Numbered from the stretch's first letter, positions 38,425 to 47,701 are shown. The stretch: DNA of 64,000 nucleotides from Mesorhizobium loti (GCA_014189435.1 CP050293.1:2113001-2177000); one strand, 5' to 3'. Numbers and translations are program-made. Notes: generated by a model not told the origin, from the sequence alone.

Positions 38425-39738
38425 ATGGCTGAAGCATTGCGTGTTGGAATTGCCGGCCTCGGCACGGTTGGCGCGTCGGTGGCGCGCGTGCTGCGCGACA
38501 AGGCGGCGGAGCTGACCCGCCAGTGCGGTCGCGACGTCATCGTCACCGCTGTGTCGGCGCGCGACCAGAAGCGTGATCGCGGCGTCGATGTCAGCTCGGC
38601 AAAGTGGTTCGACGATCCGATCAAGATGGCCCAGACCGCCGAAATCGACGTATTCGTCGAACTGATCGGCGGCGACGAGGGGCCGGCGCGCGCATCGGTG
38701 AAGGCGGCACTCGAAGCCGGCCGTCACGTCGTCACGGCCAACAAGGCGCTGCTGGCCAAGCATGGCGTGGCGCTGGCCGAGATCGCCGAGAAGAAGGGCG
38801 TGCTGCTCAATTACGAGGCGGCTGTGGCGGGCGGCATCCCGGTCATCAAGACGATGCGCGAGGCGATGGCCGGCAATTCGGTCACCCGTGTGTTCGGCAT
38901 CCTCAACGGCACCTGCAACTATATCCTGACCCGCATGGAGGCCGAGGGCATCTCGTTCGACGCCTGCCTGAAGGACGCGCAGCGGCTGGGTTATGCCGAG
39001 GCCGATCCGACGTTCGACATCGAGGGCCAGGACACCGCGCACAAGCTGTCGATCCTGACCAGCCTTGCCTTCGGCACCAGGATCGCCGCCAACGACATCT
39101 ACATGGAAGGCATTTCCAACATCACCCAGGCCGACATCCGCGCGGCCGGCGATCTTGGCTACCGGATCAAGCTGCTTGGTGTCGCCCAGCGCACCGAGAG
39201 CGGCATCGAGCAGCGCGTGCACCCGACCATGGTGCCGACCGCCTCGGTCATCGCGCAGGTGCATGGCGTCACCAATGCGGTGGCGATCGAGACCGACATT
39301 TTGGGCGAGCTGCTGCTGTCCGGCCCCGGTGCGGGCGGCAACGCCACCGCCTCGGCCGTCATCGGCGACATCGCCGACATCGCCAAGAGCCGGCCCGGCT
39401 TCCAGCACGGTCCGGTTTTCGGCCGGCCGGCGAAGGAGCTGAAACCGTACAAGAAGGCGCAGATGCGCAGCCATGCCGGCGGCTACTTCATCCGGCTGAC
39501 CGTGCATGACCGCATCGGCGTGTTTGCGGCAATCGCCAAGCGTATGGCCGACAACGACATTTCGCTGGAATCGATCGTCCAGCACGCGGTCAACGGCGAG
39601 GCGGCAGCACAGAAGACAGTGATCCTCGTCACCCACGAGACGACCGAGGCCGCCGTGCGCAAGGCCGTCGACGGCATCACCAAGGACGGCCATCTGACCG
39701 ACAAGCCGCAGGTCATCCGCATCGAGCGGGCAGGGTAG
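38425..39738 (+). CDS. hom: Homoserine dehydrogenase
   Basis: This 437-residue enzyme reduces aspartate-semialdehyde to homoserine for threonine and methionine synthesis. It has an N-terminal Rossmann motif (VGIAGLGTVGASVARVL), the catalytic domain with GGIPVIKTMRE and GTCNYILTRM, KD-x-x-RLGYAEADPTFDIEG, and a C-terminal ACT domain (YFIRLTVHDRIGVFAAIAKRMADNDISLESIVQ) that usually mediates threonine feedback inhibition. It follows the aminotransferase gene, probably in one transcript. Confidence 0.96.
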   Translation: MAEALRVGIAGLGTVGASVARVLRDKAAELTRQCGRDVIVTAVSARDQKRDRGVDVSSAKWFDDPIKMAQTAEIDVFVELIGGDEGPARASVKAALEAGRHVVTANKALLAKHGVALAEIAEKKGVLLNYEAAVAGGIPVIKTMREAMAGNSVTRVFGILNGTCNYILTRMEAEGISFDACLKDAQRLGYAEADPTFDIEGQDTAHKLSILTSLAFGTRIAANDIYMEGISNITQADIRAAGDLGYRIKLLGVAQRTESGIEQRVHPTMVPTASVIAQVHGVTNAVAIETDILGELLLSGPGAGGNATASAVIGDIADIAKSRPGFQHGPVFGRPAKELKPYKKAQMRSHAGGYFIRLTVHDRIGVFAAIAKRMADNDISLESIVQHAVNGEAAAQKTVILVTHETTEAAVRKAVDGITKDGHLTDKPQVIRIERAG

Positions 39739-39753
39739 TTTTCCCGCCCGATA

Positions 39754-39781
39754 GCCCGCGTGGGACAAGAAACCCACGGGC
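39754..39781 (+). terminator. Hairpin after hom
   Basis: GCCCGCGTGGG pairs with CCCACGGGC (one bulge) around an A-rich loop, 16 nt after the hom stop. No T-run follows, so it may be a weak terminator or an mRNA 3'-end hairpin. Confidence 0.4.
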
Positions 39782-39820
39782 ATAGAGGTCCGGCCTGACG
39801 GCAAACAGCCGCTTCCGGCC

Positions 39821-39845
39821 GGAACGAATTCGCGCCGCCGCCGTT
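39821..39845 (+). promoter_or_regulatory. Sigma-EcfG-type general stress promoter
   Basis: GGAAC (39821-39825), a 16-nt spacer and CGTT (39842-39845) match the consensus of the alphaproteobacterial general stress sigma factor EcfG (GGAAC-N16/17-CGTT). It lies 31 nt upstream of the DUF883-type gene. The -35 box overlaps the perfect palindrome TTCCGGCCGGAA (39813-39824). Confidence 0.65.
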
Positions 39846-39876
39846 CTCTTGGTCAGCAACCAGAGGGAGCCGCTTC

Positions 39877-40233
39877 ATGGCCGACACCAACAAATCCGAC
39901 ACTCCTGATATCGACGATATCCAGAAGACGCTGGAAAAGCAGATTGCCGAACTGCGCAAGGAGATCACCAAGATCAACAAGAGCATTTCGGCGCGGGGCG
40001 CGGAAATGCTCGATGACGCCAGCGAACAGGCTTCCGATTTCTACGACACGGCGGCTACCCGTGCGTCGCGAACCGCCCAACAGCTGCGCAGCCAGGCCCA
40101 TGCTGTTTCGGAAGTCGCGCGCGAAAATCCAGGTACGACGACAGCCGTGGTCGCCGTGATCGGCCTGCTCGGCTTTCTGGCCGGTTTCGCCATTGGCCAG
40201 TCGACGAACGATACGTCGCGCCGCTGGTATTGA
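39877..40233 (+). CDS. DUF883 (ElaB/YqjD-like) membrane-anchored protein
   Basis: This 118-residue protein has a charged, helical N-terminal two-thirds (DIDDIQKTLEKQIAELRKEITKINKSI...) that probably forms a coiled coil, then a C-terminal helix (TTTAVVAVIGLLGFLAGFAIG) and a short RRWY tail. This layout is that of DUF883/ElaB/YqjD proteins, small stress-induced inner-membrane proteins reported to bind ribosomes in E. coli. The upstream EcfG-type promoter agrees with stress expression. Confidence 0.8.
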   Translation: MADTNKSDTPDIDDIQKTLEKQIAELRKEITKINKSISARGAEMLDDASEQASDFYDTAATRASRTAQQLRSQAHAVSEVARENPGTTTAVVAVIGLLGFLAGFAIGQSTNDTSRRWY

Positions 40234-40304
40234 CCACGGCGCGATAGGGCCGGTTTCTCCGGCCCATTTCCCTGTTTTCAGCACATTATTTTAAGGAGGG
40301 CACC

Positions 40305-40472
40305 ATGGCTTCATCCGCGTTGATCAGCATCCTGATCACATTCCTCGTCATCATCCTCGTTCTCTATCTGGTTCAGCGTCTGCCGCTCGATGCCCGCATG
40401 AGGCAGATCGCCCAGATCATCGTGATCATCATCGGCATCATTTCGCTGCTCAAATACCTCGCGGTTTTCTAG
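40305..40472 (+). CDS. Thivi_2564-like small membrane protein (55 aa)
   Basis: A strong ribosome site (AAGGAGGG) precedes the ATG at 40305. The 55-residue product has two hydrophobic helices (ISILITFLVIILVLYLV and IAQIIVIIIGIISLL) joined by a short conserved-looking loop QRLPLDARMRQ. That pattern resembles the Thivi_2564 family of tiny membrane proteins. It is 71 nt downstream of the DUF883 gene and ends at a strong terminator, so the two probably form one stress-controlled transcript. Confidence 0.7.
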   Translation: MASSALISILITFLVIILVLYLVQRLPLDARMRQIAQIIVIIIGIISLLKYLAVF

Positions 40473-40504
40473 GCCGCGAAGGGCGCCGATTTTCATTTTT
40501 CCAA

Positions 40505-40534
40505 GCCGGCCCGGTTCCTTTTGACCGGGCCGGC
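40505..40534 (+). terminator. Strong stem-loop terminator
   Basis: GCCGGCCCGGT and ACCGGGCCGGC form a perfect 11-bp stem around the loop TCCTTTTG, 32 nt after the small membrane protein gene and followed by GTCGTTT. It ends the DUF883/small-protein transcript and isolates glpX. Confidence 0.7.
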
Positions 40535-40676
40535 GTCGTTTCAAAATGCGGTTTAATCGATTGATATTGCTGGCTATTCGATAAAACTTTCGGTGGGTCT
40601 TGCCGTTGTCATGCTCGTTTGACAAAACAGGCCCGCCTCCGGCGGGAGGCCGCATTGCCAACGAGGAAATCACCAG

Positions 40677-41660
40677 ATGAATGTGGCCCAGAACATCGTC
40701 GCCGGTCTTGACCGGATACTCACCATGGAACTGGTGCGCGTCACCGAACGGGCCGCCGTCGCGGCCGCCAGGCTGCGCGGGCGCGGCGACGAAAAGGCCG
40801 CCGACCAGGTCGCCGTGGATGCCATGCGCCAGGAACTCAACCGGCTTGCCATCAAGGGCACGGTGGTGATCGGCGAGGGCGAGCGCGACGAGGCACCGAT
40901 GCTCTATATCGGCGAGGAGGTCGGCTCGGGCAAAGGTCCGGCCGTCGATATCGCACTCGATCCGCTCGAAGGCACGACGATCTGCGCCAAGAACCTGCCC
41001 AATGCGCTCGCCGTCATCGCGATCGCCGAAAAGGGCAGCCTGCTGTTCGCGCCCGATGTCTATATGGACAAGATCGCCATCGGTCCGGGCTATGCGGACG
41101 GCGTCATCGACATCGATGCCTCGCCGGCAGAAAACCTCGCCAATCTCGCCCGGGCCAAGGGCGTCGCCATATCGGATATCACCACCTGCATCCTCGACCG
41201 GCCACGTCATGCCAAGCTGATCGATGCCGTACGCGCCACGGGCGCTGCGATCCGGCTGATCGGCGACGGCGATGTCGCCGGCGTCATCCACACCACGGAT
41301 CCGGAAGAAACCGGCATCGACATCTATCTCGGCACTGGCGGCGCACCCGAGGGCGTGCTGGCGGCGGCCGCGCTGCGCTGCACCGGCGGCCAGATGCAGG
41401 GCCGGCTGATCCTCGATACGCCGGAAAAGGTCGCACGTGCTGCAAAGATGGGTATTTCCAATCCGAAACGGGTCTATCGGACCGAGGACATGGCGCGCGG
41501 CGACGTGCTGTTCGCGGCCACCGGTGTCACCGACGGCAACATGCTGGCTGGCGTCAAGTTCGGCCGCAATTACATCACCACCCACACGATCGTGCTGCGC
41601 TCGTCGTCGCGGACGGTGCGCGAGATCAAGGCCAGGCATCAGGACCTGGATAAGTTCTGA
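40677..41660 (+). CDS. glpX: Class II fructose-1,6-bisphosphatase
   Basis: This 327-residue GlpX-family enzyme dephosphorylates fructose-1,6-bisphosphate (some also sedoheptulose-1,7-bisphosphate) in gluconeogenesis. Typical segments are KGTVVIGEGERDEAPMLYIGEEVG, ALDPLEGTTICA with the metal-binding Asp/Glu, and GTGGAPEGVLAAAALRC. The start MNVAQNIVAGLDRIL lies after ACGAGGAAATCACC. Its position between hom and recJ matches the usual order in related genomes. Confidence 0.95.
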   Translation: MNVAQNIVAGLDRILTMELVRVTERAAVAAARLRGRGDEKAADQVAVDAMRQELNRLAIKGTVVIGEGERDEAPMLYIGEEVGSGKGPAVDIALDPLEGTTICAKNLPNALAVIAIAEKGSLLFAPDVYMDKIAIGPGYADGVIDIDASPAENLANLARAKGVAISDITTCILDRPRHAKLIDAVRATGAAIRLIGDGDVAGVIHTTDPEETGIDIYLGTGGAPEGVLAAAALRCTGGQMQGRLILDTPEKVARAAKMGISNPKRVYRTEDMARGDVLFAATGVTDGNMLAGVKFGRNYITTHTIVLRSSSRTVREIKARHQDLDKF

Positions 41661-41733
41661 CGCTCGCTTGCGAAGCCACCTTGCAATTGTTAGCCATTCG
41701 GGCGCATCCGATGCTGGCTGCAAGGATTTGACG

Positions 41734-41958
41734 ATGAAACCGTTCGACTGGCACGCGGATCCGATTTCGCGCGCCACCGCGATCACGAAGTCCTATCGCA
41801 ACACCCAGAACGTGCGCCGCTTTCTCACCCGGGAATGCGGCGATGCGTTCAGGTTCGACCGGCCTTTCATGGCCTGGCTCAAGGACGGTGCGGACAAGAC
41901 GATGGGCGATGCGGCCGACGAATGGCTTCGGCGCCAGGCTGAAAAGCGGAAAGCGTAG
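41734..41958 (+). CDS. DUF6434-like small protein
   Basis: This 74-residue protein starts MKPFDWHADPISRATAITKS and continues YRNTQNVRRFL-x-x-x-x-GD-x-FRFDRPFMAWLKDGADKTMGDAADEWLRR. The order of the NTQNVRRF and F-x-FDR-x-FMAW motifs matches the DUF6434 family of small soluble proteins with unknown function. It sits between glpX and recJ on the same strand. No partner is evident. Confidence 0.65.
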   Translation: MKPFDWHADPISRATAITKSYRNTQNVRRFLTRECGDAFRFDRPFMAWLKDGADKTMGDAADEWLRRQAEKRKA

Positions 41959-42021
41959 TTTTCTTGACATCATCCGCGACGGCGCACCCGTGAACCGCTT
42001 GGCTTTGCCTGCCTTTGGCCT

Positions 42022-42100
42022 AAAGCGCATCGCGTTCACGCGGCGCGCTTTTATGTATGTCGTTGTCCCAAAACCGCTGCACACTTTTGGGCGACATGCA
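42022..42100. repeat. Palindromic intergenic element upstream of recJ
   Basis: TGTATGTCG at 42054-42062 is inverted against CGACATGCA at 42092-42100 (one mismatch) with inner arms CCCAAAA and TTTTGGG. A second stem, AAAGCGC at 42022 against GCGCTTT, precedes it. The same core palindrome recurs at 53642-53681 before thrS. It ends 34 nt before the recJ start and must lie in or near its leader. Confidence 0.65.
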
Positions 42101-42134
42101 CTATCGTGCGGCCAATCATGAGTTGGCAAAGCGT

Positions 42135-43919
42135 ATGACCGGCGAAAAACGCCTCTTCCTCGATGTCAGGCAGTCGGCTACCGGGGTCTCCTGGGAGCAC
42201 CGGCTGACCGAGCGGCAGGACATGATCGCGCTCGCCATCGCGCAAGGCCATGGCGTGCCCGACATCGTCGCGCGGGTGCTTGCCGGTCGCGGCGTCACCG
42301 CCGAGCAGACCGAGCGGTTTCTCGACCCGACGATCCGCGACCTTCTGCCGGATCCGGCATCGCTGACCGACATGGACAGGGCGGCGGCGCGCATCGCCGC
42401 CGCGGTGATGGCCAGGGAAAAGGTGGCGATCTTCGGTGACTATGATGTCGACGGCGCCGCCTCGTCCGCCTTGCTGAAGCGGTTCCTCACGCATTTCTCG
42501 GTGCCGTCGGAAATCTACATCCCGGATCGTATTTTCGAGGGCTATGGACCCAACCCCGACGCCATGCGCGAACTTGTTTCGCGTGGCGCGACACTGATCG
42601 TCACTGTCGATTGCGGTACCAACAGCGCCGTTTCCATCGATGCCGCCAACGAGGCCGGGGCCGATGTCGTGGTGCTCGACCACCACCAGGTCGGCGGTGC
42701 CTTGCCGGCGGCAATTGCCGTCGTCAATCCCAACCGCGACGACGACCTTTCAGGGCAGGGCCATCTCTGTGCCGCCGGCGTGGTCTTCCTCGCCCTTGTG
42801 CAGACGGCCAAGATCCTGCGTGCCCGCATGCCCGATGCCGCACCGCCGGACCTGCTTTCGCTGCTCGATATCGTGGCATTGGCCACCGTCTGTGACGTGG
42901 TTCCGCTGACCGGCGTCAACCGCGCCTTCGTGGTCAAGGGGCTGCAGATGGCGCGCCAGCAGAAGAACGAAGGGCTGGCGGCACTGGCACGAGTGTCGCG
43001 GATCGGCGAGCCGATCAGCACTTTCCATCTGGCCTATCTGATCGGCCCGCGCATCAATGCCGGCGGGCGCATCGGCGATGCCGCACTTGGCAGCCGGCTG
43101 CTGGCGACCGACGATCCGGTCGAAGCGCGCACCATTGCCGAGACGCTCGACCGGCTCAACCAGGAACGGCAGCTGATGGAGCAGGAGATGCTCGCGGCAG
43201 CGCGCGCCGAGGCCGATGCAGAGCTTGCCGGCGGCAATGGCCCGGCGATCGTCGTCACCGCCAGCAACAGCTGGCATCCGGGCATTGTCGGCCTGCTCGC
43301 CTCGCGGCTGAAGGATCATGCGCGGCGGCCGGCCTTCGCCATCGCCTTCAACGCTGTGGGCATCGGCACCGGCTCGGGCCGTTCGGTGTCGGGTTTCGAC
43401 CTCGGCCGGCTGGTGCGCGAGGCGGCCGATGCCGGGCTGATCGTCAAGGGCGGCGGCCATGGCATGGCGGCGGGCATCACCGTGGAGCGGGCGAAGCTTG
43501 GCGAGCTCAGGGCGTTTTTCGAAGAGCGGGCGGCGGCCGATGTGTTCCGGCTGCAAGGCGAGGAAAGCCTGGCGATCGACGGCGCGCTTGCCGCCGAAGG
43601 CGCCACACTCGGTCTGCTCGACGCGCTGGAAAAGGCTGGACCGTTCGGTGCCGGGCACGCAGCACCCGTTTTCGCGCTGCCGCGTCATCGGTTGGCGGAC
43701 GCCAGGCCGGTCGGCACCAACCACATCCGTGTCGAGCTGCAATCGGAAAGCGGCGGCCGCATCCAGGCGATCGCCTTTCGCGCCGTAGACACCGCCCTTG
43801 GCGAATTCCTGTTCAAGAACCGGGGCAAGACGATCCACGTCGCCGGTTCGCTGTCGGGCAATTACTGGAACGGCAACCGCACGGTGCAATTTCGCATCAC
43901 CGATGCGGCGCGGGCGTGA
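42135..43919 (+). CDS. recJ: Single-stranded-DNA-specific exonuclease RecJ
   Basis: This 594-residue 5'-3' exonuclease acts in recombination and mismatch repair. DYDVDG (residues 102-107) and DHH (182-184) are the catalytic metal-binding motifs of the DHH superfamily, and VKGGGHGMAAG is the DHHA1 motif. I chose the ATG at 42135 (MTGEKRLFLDVRQSATG) because the open frame further upstream (to 42057) is simply the palindromic repeat. It converges on the araC-type gene. Confidence 0.95.
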   Translation: MTGEKRLFLDVRQSATGVSWEHRLTERQDMIALAIAQGHGVPDIVARVLAGRGVTAEQTERFLDPTIRDLLPDPASLTDMDRAAARIAAAVMAREKVAIFGDYDVDGAASSALLKRFLTHFSVPSEIYIPDRIFEGYGPNPDAMRELVSRGATLIVTVDCGTNSAVSIDAANEAGADVVVLDHHQVGGALPAAIAVVNPNRDDDLSGQGHLCAAGVVFLALVQTAKILRARMPDAAPPDLLSLLDIVALATVCDVVPLTGVNRAFVVKGLQMARQQKNEGLAALARVSRIGEPISTFHLAYLIGPRINAGGRIGDAALGSRLLATDDPVEARTIAETLDRLNQERQLMEQEMLAAARAEADAELAGGNGPAIVVTASNSWHPGIVGLLASRLKDHARRPAFAIAFNAVGIGTGSGRSVSGFDLGRLVREAADAGLIVKGGGHGMAAGITVERAKLGELRAFFEERAAADVFRLQGEESLAIDGALAAEGATLGLLDALEKAGPFGAGHAAPVFALPRHRLADARPVGTNHIRVELQSESGGRIQAIAFRAVDTALGEFLFKNRGKTIHVAGSLSGNYWNGNRTVQFRITDAARA

Positions 43920-43971
43920 GGTTCTTGTGGGACCGAACCGTAGCTTGCGCGGCAAAGCCGCCTTGGGCGAT

Positions 43972-44943
43972 CTATGATCGTATCTGCTTTCGAAATTCGC
44001 CCGGCGCCATTCCGGTCGTCTTGGAAAAAGTGCGGCTGAACGAAGCGACATCCTGGTAGCCCACCCGATAGCAGATCTCCGAGATGCTTAGCTTCGTTCC
44101 CTCAAGCAGCGACCTTGCCAATTCAAGCCGTCTTTCCTGGATCCATTTTCCCGGCGTGGTCTTGAGGTCACCGGCAAATCTGCGAGACAGCGTTCTCGCA
44201 GACATGCCAAGTCCCGCCGCGAGAGAGCTCAAATCGATTTCCCGTATTTTGTTTTCCGTGAGTTCACGCAGTTTGGTCTCCAGCGGATTGGTCTCTTTCG
44301 GCAGTTCTTCGAGTGGGAATTCGTAGGGGCTCTGAAATTTACGCGAAGGCGGGAGAACCAAGAGCTTTCGGACGATCCGCTCCTCCTTCGAGAAACCCAG
44401 ATCGATCAGCAAGGCCTTGGCGAGTTCCAGTCCTGAAAATCCGCCGCCGCAGGTGTATAGGCGACCGTCGCGAACAAGCATGCGCGACGAGTCCCATTGA
44501 ACTTGCGGAAATCGGCTGCTTACGTGGGATTTCAGCCACCAGGATATCGTCGCGCGCTTGCCGTCCAGCAGGCCTGTATCGGCGAGCAGATAACATGCAC
44601 CGCAATGTGCCGCGATGATTGCATCCTGTTGTTGTGCGAGCGCGATCAGCGGTTTTGAGTACTCGCTCTCCTGGTCAAGCGAGCGCAGAAGTTCGGGAAT
44701 CTCGACACCCGGCATCGCGATGAGGATCAACACATCCATTTTTCGGGACGGTTGCGTCTTCGCAGGGAAAGAAATTCCAGCCGTCGAAATTGCGGGCGGC
44801 GCCCTGGAAACGAACTCACAGGAAAGAACCTGTGAACCGCAGACGTCATTCACGAGCTGAAACATTTCGACCAGCGTCGAGACAACCGCCGAATAGAAAT
44901 CGGACGGCAGCCAGATCACCACGTGGATAGATTTGGCAGCCAT
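43972..44943 (-). CDS. GlxA family transcriptional regulator (DJ-1/PfpI plus AraC HTH)
   Basis: This protein has 323 residues from the ATG at 44943 (an ATG at 44952 is also possible). The N-terminal ~190 residues resemble a DJ-1/PfpI amidotransferase-like domain with the nucleophile-elbow region IIAAHCGACYLLADTGLL, and the C-terminus is an AraC-type double HTH (LSSLAAGLGMSARTLSRRF...ISEICYRVGYQDVASFSRTFSKTTGMAPGEFRK). It is divergent from an MFS pump gene and probably controls it. The ligand is unknown. Confidence 0.88.
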   Translation of the reverse strand: MAAKSIHVVIWLPSDFYSAVVSTLVEMFQLVNDVCGSQVLSCEFVSRAPPAISTAGISFPAKTQPSRKMDVLILIAMPGVEIPELLRSLDQESEYSKPLIALAQQQDAIIAAHCGACYLLADTGLLDGKRATISWWLKSHVSSRFPQVQWDSSRMLVRDGRLYTCGGGFSGLELAKALLIDLGFSKEERIVRKLLVLPPSRKFQSPYEFPLEELPKETNPLETKLRELTENKIREIDLSSLAAGLGMSARTLSRRFAGDLKTTPGKWIQERRLELARSLLEGTKLSISEICYRVGYQDVASFSRTFSKTTGMAPGEFRKQIRS

Positions 44944-45095
44944 TCGCGGCACTCCCGGTGTCGTTATCTTTGGATGGCAAGTTTAGCACAATCTTTGTCA
45001 AAAATGCCAATTCCGAAACAGGCGCTGCGCCTCCAGGGTAGCCGCATGCGGGCCTCGCTGTCGAAGAGCAGGCTGCGGAATCCATAACTGGGAAG

Positions 45096-46559
45096 ATGCA
45101 AATGCAGAAATCGTTGAATCAAATCGATACGGGAGCACCACGCTGGTCCGGGCTCAGGCTCGCGCTGCTGGCATTCGCGCAGTTCATAATCGCGATCGAC
45201 TACAACATCGTCTATGTCGCGCTGCCGGATATCGGCCGGGATGTCGGCTTTACGCCGCAGTCGCTGCAATGGGTGGTAAGCGCCTACGCCGTGGCTTTCG
45301 GCGGCTTCTTGTTGCTCGGCGGTCGGGCGGCCGATCGGCTCGGCCCACGGCGCATGTTCATGCTGGCGCTCGTGCTCTATGGCGTCTCGTCCTTTGCCGG
45401 CGGATTTGCACCTGACGCTCTCACGCTGGTGATCGCTCGGGCCGTTCAGGGCTTGGGTGGGGCGCTTCTGTTTCCCGCAACGCTGGCGCTGATCAACACG
45501 AGCTTCGCGGAAGGTGCCGAACGCAATCGGGCGCTGGCGGTCTGGGGCGCCACGGGAAGTGGTGGCCTGGCGGCCGGTGCGATCATCGGAGGTGTCCTCA
45601 CCAATGGCTGGGGTTGGCAAGCGGTCTTCTTCTTCACCGTTCCATTGGCTTTGGGCGCCGCTCTTATCGCTGCACCGGCTCTTCTGGCACCCGATCCGGT
45701 GGGCAGAGGCCAGCGGCGGAGTTTTGATCTGCCGGGTGCGCTGGTTGTCACGGCAGCCGCGACATTGCTGGTGTTCGGTCTGGCCAGCGGGCCCGAGGTG
45801 GGCTGGAATACGGTTCGCAGCTCTGGATCGCTTGTGATTGGCGTGCTGCTGCTTTGTGCGTTCATTCTCATCGAGAGACGCGTGCGCGATCCGCTCGCGC
45901 CACTGCGGCTGTTTGCCAATCGCAGCCTCGTCACGGCCATGGGGGTGAGTTTCTTTCATCACATGGCGCTGAGTTCGGGTTACTACATCCTCACGACCTA
46001 TTTTCAGAACCTGCTCGGCTACAATGCGCTGGCCGCCGGCCTGGCATTCGTTCCGCTTGGTGTGCTGGCGATGATCGGTGGCGGCAAGGGCGCCGCGCTG
46101 CTGCTCACCAAATGGGGGACTCGCGCCACCATGTTCGCCGGCATGCTCATCTATGGGATCGGGCTGGTGGCGATCGCTCTTGCGCTGTCGCCAGGCGGTT
46201 CGTATTGGGCCGTGCTGCCTGGGATCCTCATCTACGGTTTCGGTGGTGGTATCGCCTTTACGACGCTTTTCGTAGCCGCCGCTTCCGGAGTTGCCGCCAA
46301 CGAACAGGGGGTCGCGTCGGCGCTGGGGTCGACCTCCTTGCAGATCGGCGCGGCCTTGGGTCTTGCCGCTGTTCTCGTCGTGGCCAATGTCGGTTTGGGC
46401 GGCGAGGCCGCTGCCGCATCGGATATCGTCAACGGATTGCGTATGGCAGGATTGTTCGCCGCCGCCGCCGTTTTCCTCGGTTCGGTGCTGGCTCTGATGC
46501 TTAAGCAGAATCCGGGGATAGCTCAGGACGCCGCCGCTTCTGCGGAAGCTGCCCGCTGA
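45096..46559 (+). CDS. MFS transporter, DHA2 (EmrB/QacA-like) family
   Basis: This 487-residue protein has about 14 predicted transmembrane segments. DYNIVYVALPDIGRDVGFTPQSLQWVVSAYAVAFG contains the antiporter-type motif D1, and GGRAADRLGPRRMF is motif A between helices 2 and 3. Such proteins export drugs or toxic metabolites by proton antiport. The GlxA-type regulator is transcribed divergently across a 152-nt region, suggesting inducible control. Start choice is the ATG at 45096 (MQMQKSLNQ); 45102 is an alternative. Confidence 0.88.
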   Translation: MQMQKSLNQIDTGAPRWSGLRLALLAFAQFIIAIDYNIVYVALPDIGRDVGFTPQSLQWVVSAYAVAFGGFLLLGGRAADRLGPRRMFMLALVLYGVSSFAGGFAPDALTLVIARAVQGLGGALLFPATLALINTSFAEGAERNRALAVWGATGSGGLAAGAIIGGVLTNGWGWQAVFFFTVPLALGAALIAAPALLAPDPVGRGQRRSFDLPGALVVTAAATLLVFGLASGPEVGWNTVRSSGSLVIGVLLLCAFILIERRVRDPLAPLRLFANRSLVTAMGVSFFHHMALSSGYYILTTYFQNLLGYNALAAGLAFVPLGVLAMIGGGKGAALLLTKWGTRATMFAGMLIYGIGLVAIALALSPGGSYWAVLPGILIYGFGGGIAFTTLFVAAASGVAANEQGVASALGSTSLQIGAALGLAAVLVVANVGLGGEAAAASDIVNGLRMAGLFAAAAVFLGSVLALMLKQNPGIAQDAAASAEAAR

Positions 46560-46580
46560 TCTGTCCTCGGTCGCCGGTGC

Positions 46581-46620
46581 TTGAAGCGCGTCGAGTTCAG
46601 TCGACGCGCTTCAACTTTTT
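46581..46620 (+). terminator. Rho-independent terminator after MFS gene
   Basis: TTGAAGCGCGTCGA and TCGACGCGCTTCAA form a perfect 14-bp stem with loop GTTCAG, followed by CTTTTT. It lies 22 nt after the MFS stop and between two convergent genes; it can serve both strands. Confidence 0.85.
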
Positions 46621-46645
46621 GTTTCCATGGATTGGGAGAGATGCG

Positions 46646-47620
46646 TCAGGCGAGAACGGACTGCAGCCGGGTCAGCTCGCCGATCTGGGCCATCGTTGCC
46701 TGATAGCCGAGGTTGATCGCCTCGTCGGCGCGGTGGAACTCGGTCAGGCCGATATGACTGAGCTTCGGCTGCAGCGACATGTCGGGCGGATCGCCGGCAA
46801 GCCTGGCGCGCGAAATGCGGTCCTGGATGATGTTGAAGGCCTCGACCATGACGCCGGTGATGCCGAGCCTGGTCTGATGCGACTGGCGCTCAGCGTCGAC
46901 CTGGCCGGGCCTTGGCGCGTCCTTTTCGATAACCAGCTCGCCGGCGCTGTGTTTTATCACCGCGGCGCGGCCGAACAGGTCGTAGTGAAGATTGACCGCC
47001 ACGACGAGCGGCTGCTCGTAAGCGCGGCAGACCGAAACCGGCACCGGGTTGACCAGGGCACCGTCGACCAGCACGCGGCCGTTGCAATTCACCGGCTCGA
47101 ACACGCCTGGCAGCGCGTAGGAAGCGCGCATGGCTGTGATCAGCGAGCCGCTCGACAGCCAGATCTCGTGGCCGGTGCGGATTTCGGAGGTGACTGCGAC
47201 GAACGGCTTGGCCAGGTCCTCGAAACGAATGCCGGCCATGTGCTCGCGCAGCCGGGCGTCGAGCTTCATGCCGCCGAACAGGCCGCTGCCGCGCAAATTG
47301 AGATCGAGCAGGCCGAAGATGCGTCGCTTGGTCAGGCTGCGGGCGAATTCTTCGAGCTCGTCCAGTTTGCCGGCAAGGTAGCAACCGCCGACCAGCGCGC
47401 CGATCGAGGTGCCGGCGATCATCGACACTTCGATGCCGGCTTCATCCAGCGCGCGCAGCACGCCGATATGCGCCCAGCCGCGAGCGCAGCCGCCGCCCAA
47501 GGCGAGCGAAATACCTGTTTTCTTGGGAGGGTTCGTTTCGGACGCGCCGCCTGACGAGGACAGGCCGTTGGCCTCCCTGACATCTGGTCTGTTACGCAAT
47601 GACGCCCACTCGAGCATCAT
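46646..47620 (-). CDS. Patatin-like phospholipase family protein
   Basis: This 324-residue serine lipase-like protein has the glycine-rich oxyanion loop LGGGCARGWAHIGVLRAL, the nucleophile elbow GTSIGA and the DGA catalytic aspartate motif (LVDGALVNPVP), so the Ser-Asp dyad is intact. The family hydrolyses phospholipids or acyl esters, at the inner face of the envelope or as effectors. No signal peptide is visible, and the ~38 N-terminal residues before the domain are low-complexity. It converges on the MFS gene. Confidence 0.88.
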   Translation of the reverse strand: MMLEWASLRNRPDVREANGLSSSGGASETNPPKKTGISLALGGGCARGWAHIGVLRALDEAGIEVSMIAGTSIGALVGGCYLAGKLDELEEFARSLTKRRIFGLLDLNLRGSGLFGGMKLDARLREHMAGIRFEDLAKPFVAVTSEIRTGHEIWLSSGSLITAMRASYALPGVFEPVNCNGRVLVDGALVNPVPVSVCRAYEQPLVVAVNLHYDLFGRAAVIKHSAGELVIEKDAPRPGQVDAERQSHQTRLGITGVMVEAFNIIQDRISRARLAGDPPDMSLQPKLSHIGLTEFHRADEAINLGYQATMAQIGELTRLQSVLA

Positions 47621-47701
47621 AATCTCCCTTGTCCCACTCCCTTTCTACAGGAAGTACGTTTGAGAATAGTGAATATGAGTGGTTTGTGAATGTTAAATGG
47701 T

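Noticed and set aside
36700..39804. 1,034-codon open frame on the minus strand opposite the aminotransferase and hom genes
   Set aside because: It is complementary to well-recognised plus-strand genes and shows no family motif; a codon-bias shadow.
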